DNA of 7,310 bases. It comes from an uncultured Eubacteriales bacterium. Lineage in GTDB: Bacteria; Bacillota; Clostridia; Oscillospirales; UMGS1783. The stretch lies in contig USJY01000059.1 of NCBI GenBank assembly GCA_900555065.1, forward strand, positions 1 to 7,310. Direction: 5' to 3'. The notes below the pieces were generated by a model, which searched no databases, was not told the DNA's origin, and saw only the letters and a list, made by a program, of their open reading frames with translations. The translations under genes were made by a program, and so were the position numbers. Positions 5,569 to 7,310 of this stretch are shown piece by piece; positions within the stretch are counted from its first letter, which is position 1; the number at the start of each line of letters is the position of its first letter.

Positions 5569-5582
5569 GGAGAGAGGGCGGA

Positions 5583-6080
5583 ATGATAACATCCATACTT
5601 ATTCTGTTTGGGATATTGATTCTGGACAGAGCCGTCAAGGTCTGGGCGCTCGTCGTACTGGAGCCGGTCGGAACCATACCCGTAATTGAGGACGTTTTCC
5701 ATCTTACGTATACGGAAAACACCGGCGCTGCTTTTTCCATTCTGCGCAATCACACCTGGATTATTATTGCCATCACAGCCGTGCTGAGCGTCATACTGCT
5801 TTATCTGGTCTTTTTTAAAAAGCTCCGGCTAGCCTACAAGCTTCCGCTGCTCTTTGTGGCCGCCGGCGGCTTGGGCAATCTGATCGACCGGTTTTTATAC
5901 GGCTTTGTGGTCGACATGTTTGATTTTCGTCTTATCAATTTTGCCATTTTCAATATAGCCGACGTTTTCATTACCGTCGGCGGCGTCTGGTTTTTAATCA
6001 CTTATCTCTTTATCGATAAAAGCCATACGAAAAAGGCGAAGGAGCCCGGTTATGCGGACGATTCATCTGTGCGTGAATGA
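5583..6080 (+). CDS. lspA: Lipoprotein signal peptidase (signal peptidase II) LspA
   Basis: LspA is a membrane aspartyl protease that removes the signal peptide from diacylglyceryl-modified prolipoproteins, just before the lipobox cysteine. The length of 165 residues is normal, with four hydrophobic segments at about 2-26, 58-78, 86-106 and 120-146. D15 is in the first helix. ENTGAAFSIL (45-54) is the conserved periplasm-facing motif. AAGGLGNLIDR (93-103) precedes the catalytic pair, D111 in VVDM and D127 in FNIADVFI, which match the two Asp of the family by their motifs. The ATG at 5583 has GGGAGAGAGGG (5568-5578) just upstream. The charged C-terminal tail after about residue 146 lies partly over the start of the next gene: the last 29 bases overlap rluD, implying coupling. 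It comes after the hairpin region and may have its own transcript start. Confidence 0.97.
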   Translation: MITSILILFGILILDRAVKVWALVVLEPVGTIPVIEDVFHLTYTENTGAAFSILRNHTWIIIAITAVLSVILLYLVFFKKLRLAYKLPLLFVAAGGLGNLIDRFLYGFVVDMFDFRLINFAIFNIADVFITVGGVWFLITYLFIDKSHTKKAKEPGYADDSSVRE

Positions 6081-6966
6081 GTCGCAGCAGGGGCGGCGGA
6101 TCGACTCGTATCTGGCCAGTGTTCTGGATGACGTCTCCCGCACCCAGGCGGCCCGCCTGTGCGACGCGGGCTGCGTCCTGCTCGGCGGCGCGCCTGTGCA
6201 AAAGCGCGCCCTGGTCCGCGCCGGTGATGAGGTGACGGTATCTTTGCCCGATCCGGTCCCTCTCGCCGCACAGCCGCAGTCGATTCCGATCGACGTCGTC
6301 TATGAGGACGCATCTCTCGCCGTCATCAATAAGCCGAAGGGAATGGTGGTCCATCCTGCCGCAGGCAATCCGGACGGCACGCTTGTCAATGCGATTCTGG
6401 CCCGATTCGGCGATCTTTCGGGTATCGGCGGCGTGCAGCGTCCGGGTATCGTGCACCGGATCGATAAGGACACAAGCGGCCTGCTCGTCATCGCAAAAAA
6501 CGACCGCGCGCATCAGCGCCTGTCCGCACAGCTCAAGGCGCACACCATGGAGCGCGTCTATCAGGCCGTGGTCACGGGCCGGCTTCCGGAGACTGCGGGA
6601 AGAATCGACGCGCCAATCGGCCGCAGCGGGGCCGACCGCAAAAAAATGGCGGTGGTGCCTGGCGGCCGGCCGGCGGTGACCCATTACCGGGTGCTGGGCC
6701 GCTACCAGGGCTACACCCATGTGCAGTGCCGGCTGGAGACAGGACGCACTCACCAGATCCGGGTGCATCTGGCCTCCATCGGCCACCCCATTGCCGGCGA
6801 CCCGGTCTATGGCAGCCGGGCGGACCGGTCCGGTCTGGGCCGCCAGTGCCTGCATGCCCGGCGGCTGACGTTCGTGCACCCTGCCACAGGCCGGCAGATG
6901 ACAGTAGAAGCGCCGCTGCCGCCGGATTTTGCCGGTTTTTTGGCCCGGCTGCGGCCAGAGGAATAG
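6052..6966 (+). CDS. rluD: RluA/RluD-family 23S rRNA pseudouridine synthase
   Basis: This enzyme isomerises uridine to pseudouridine in rRNA. In Escherichia coli RluD acts on U1911, U1915 and U1917 of 23S rRNA, but the target here is inferred only. The 304 residues comprise an N-terminal S4 domain (about 14-70, with RRIDSYLA at 15-22) and the catalytic domain. VINKPKGMVVHP is at 91-102. The motif HRIDKDTSGLLV (135-146) contains the catalytic D138. ETGRTHQIRVHLASIGHPI is the conserved substrate-binding segment, followed by GDPVYG. AAGGAG (6039-6044) lies 7 nt before the ATG, inside lspA, which the gene overlaps by 29 nt. Codon use changes near 6650: Arg is CGG in 5 of 17 cases before residue 200 but 11 of 14 after it, and GC of single lines rises to about 72%. 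The reading frame and motifs remain intact across the change. Assignment to the family is secure, but rluD against other RluA paralogues is less so. Confidence 0.93.
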   Translation: MRTIHLCVNESQQGRRIDSYLASVLDDVSRTQAARLCDAGCVLLGGAPVQKRALVRAGDEVTVSLPDPVPLAAQPQSIPIDVVYEDASLAVINKPKGMVVHPAAGNPDGTLVNAILARFGDLSGIGGVQRPGIVHRIDKDTSGLLVIAKNDRAHQRLSAQLKAHTMERVYQAVVTGRLPETAGRIDAPIGRSGADRKKMAVVPGGRPAVTHYRVLGRYQGYTHVQCRLETGRTHQIRVHLASIGHPIAGDPVYGSRADRSGLGRQCLHARRLTFVHPATGRQMTVEAPLPPDFAGFLARLRPEE

Positions 6967-6978
6967 GAGGAGACGAAA

Positions 6979-7310
6979 ATGGGACGATTTGACGGTGTGA
7001 TGATCTTGTCGGACATGGACGGCACGCTGCTGGGCACCGACCACCAGCTGGGGGAGGCCAATGTGCAGGCCGCCCGCTACTTTATGGAGCAGGGCGGCCG
7101 GTTTTCCGTGGCCACAGGCCGGGTCAAGCGGGCCATGGAATTTTTTATGCCCAGGCTGCAGCTCAATGCGCCGGCAGTGCTGTTCAACGGTTCCGTGGTC
7201 TACGACTTCCAGCAGAATGCGCCGGTGAGCGTCCAGGTGGTGGAGCACGAGGCCGCTATGGCTTTTGCCCGGGACATCATGGCCCACTTCCCCGATGTGG
7301 GGGTCGAGGT
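6979..7310 (+). CDS. Cof-type HAD-superfamily hydrolase, N-terminal part (3' truncated by the window)
   Basis: 110 complete codons are visible. HAD motif I is LSDMDGTLL (residues 10-18), with the nucleophile D12 and the acid/base D14. Motif II is VATGR (44-48), with T46 as the phosphate-binding residue. FNGSVVYD (69-76) matches the position of the SNG-type strand that opens the C2B cap of Cof/type-IIB members. Such enzymes are cytoplasmic phosphatases of sugar phosphates, FMN or similar small molecules, and the substrate cannot be told here. Motifs III and IV lie beyond the window. AGGAGGAG (6965-6972) sits 6 nt before the ATG and overlaps the rluD stop, so the gene is probably in the same operon. 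Its strong preference for CTG, GTG and CGG codons and its high GC match the tail of rluD rather than the genes further left. Confidence 0.92.
   Translation, partial: MGRFDGVMILSDMDGTLLGTDHQLGEANVQAARYFMEQGGRFSVATGRVKRAMEFFMPRLQLNAPAVLFNGSVVYDFQQNAPVSVQVVEHEAAMAFARDIMAHFPDVGVE

Noticed and set aside
6010..7287. Long open frame on the - strand (425 codons) opposite rluD and the HAD gene
   Set aside because: Both + strand genes have clear catalytic motifs and ribosome sites here. The reverse frame is low in recognisable motifs and is expected from GC-rich codon structure.
1..7310. A defence system, CRISPR array, phage or other mobile cluster
   Set aside because: Every frame that is supported belongs to housekeeping, division or envelope families in a familiar order. 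No repeats, integrase, transposase or toxin-antitoxin pair were seen.

Overview
The window reads as one chromosomal segment of a Gram-positive Clostridia-type bacterium with fairly high GC. Hand counts of single 60-base lines gave about 58% in ordinary genes, about 43% in the membrane gene lspA and about 72% near the right end. The assignment rests on the gene set (SepF, YggT, YlmH and DivIVA in a row, with miaA-hfq beside a nicking-type mutL), on strong AGGAGG-type ribosome binding sites and on tight co-directional packing. Genus cannot be told from this sequence. All genes are on the + strand. No mobile element, CRISPR array, tRNA or rRNA was seen.

Layout. 1-155 is the end of mutL. 172-1101 is miaA (tRNA A37 prenylation) and 1133-1381 is hfq (RNA chaperone), with a likely promoter overlapping the miaA stop. 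1396-2628 is a 410-residue membrane-anchored HlyD-like protein with no transporter partner in the window. 2644-3333 is the PLP homeostasis gene yggS. 3351-5490 is the division block sepF, yggT, ylmH and divIVA, packed with a 1-nt overlap and a 1-nt gap. After a 92-bp gap with a perfect 12-bp hairpin come lspA (5583-6080) and an rluD-type pseudouridine synthase (6052-6966) that overlaps it. The window ends inside a Cof-type HAD phosphatase gene (from 6979).

How they fit. The left part handles mismatch repair, tRNA modification and RNA-based regulation. The middle serves septum placement and membrane anchoring of the divisome (SepF tethers FtsZ, DivIVA marks curved membrane), with YlmH tied to ribosome quality control. 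The right part covers lipoprotein maturation and rRNA modification. The gene order is mostly a known conserved Gram-positive neighbourhood, and I found no clearly new multi-gene system.

The less expected points are: (1) well-formed sigma-A-type promoters inside coding sequence in yggS and ylmH, each in an AT-rich pocket; (2) an orphan HlyD-like envelope protein; (3) a nested inverted repeat ahead of lspA; (4) a sharp change of codon use within rluD near 6650 that continues into the HAD gene; (5) a possible internal start that would give a stand-alone S4 domain from ylmH.
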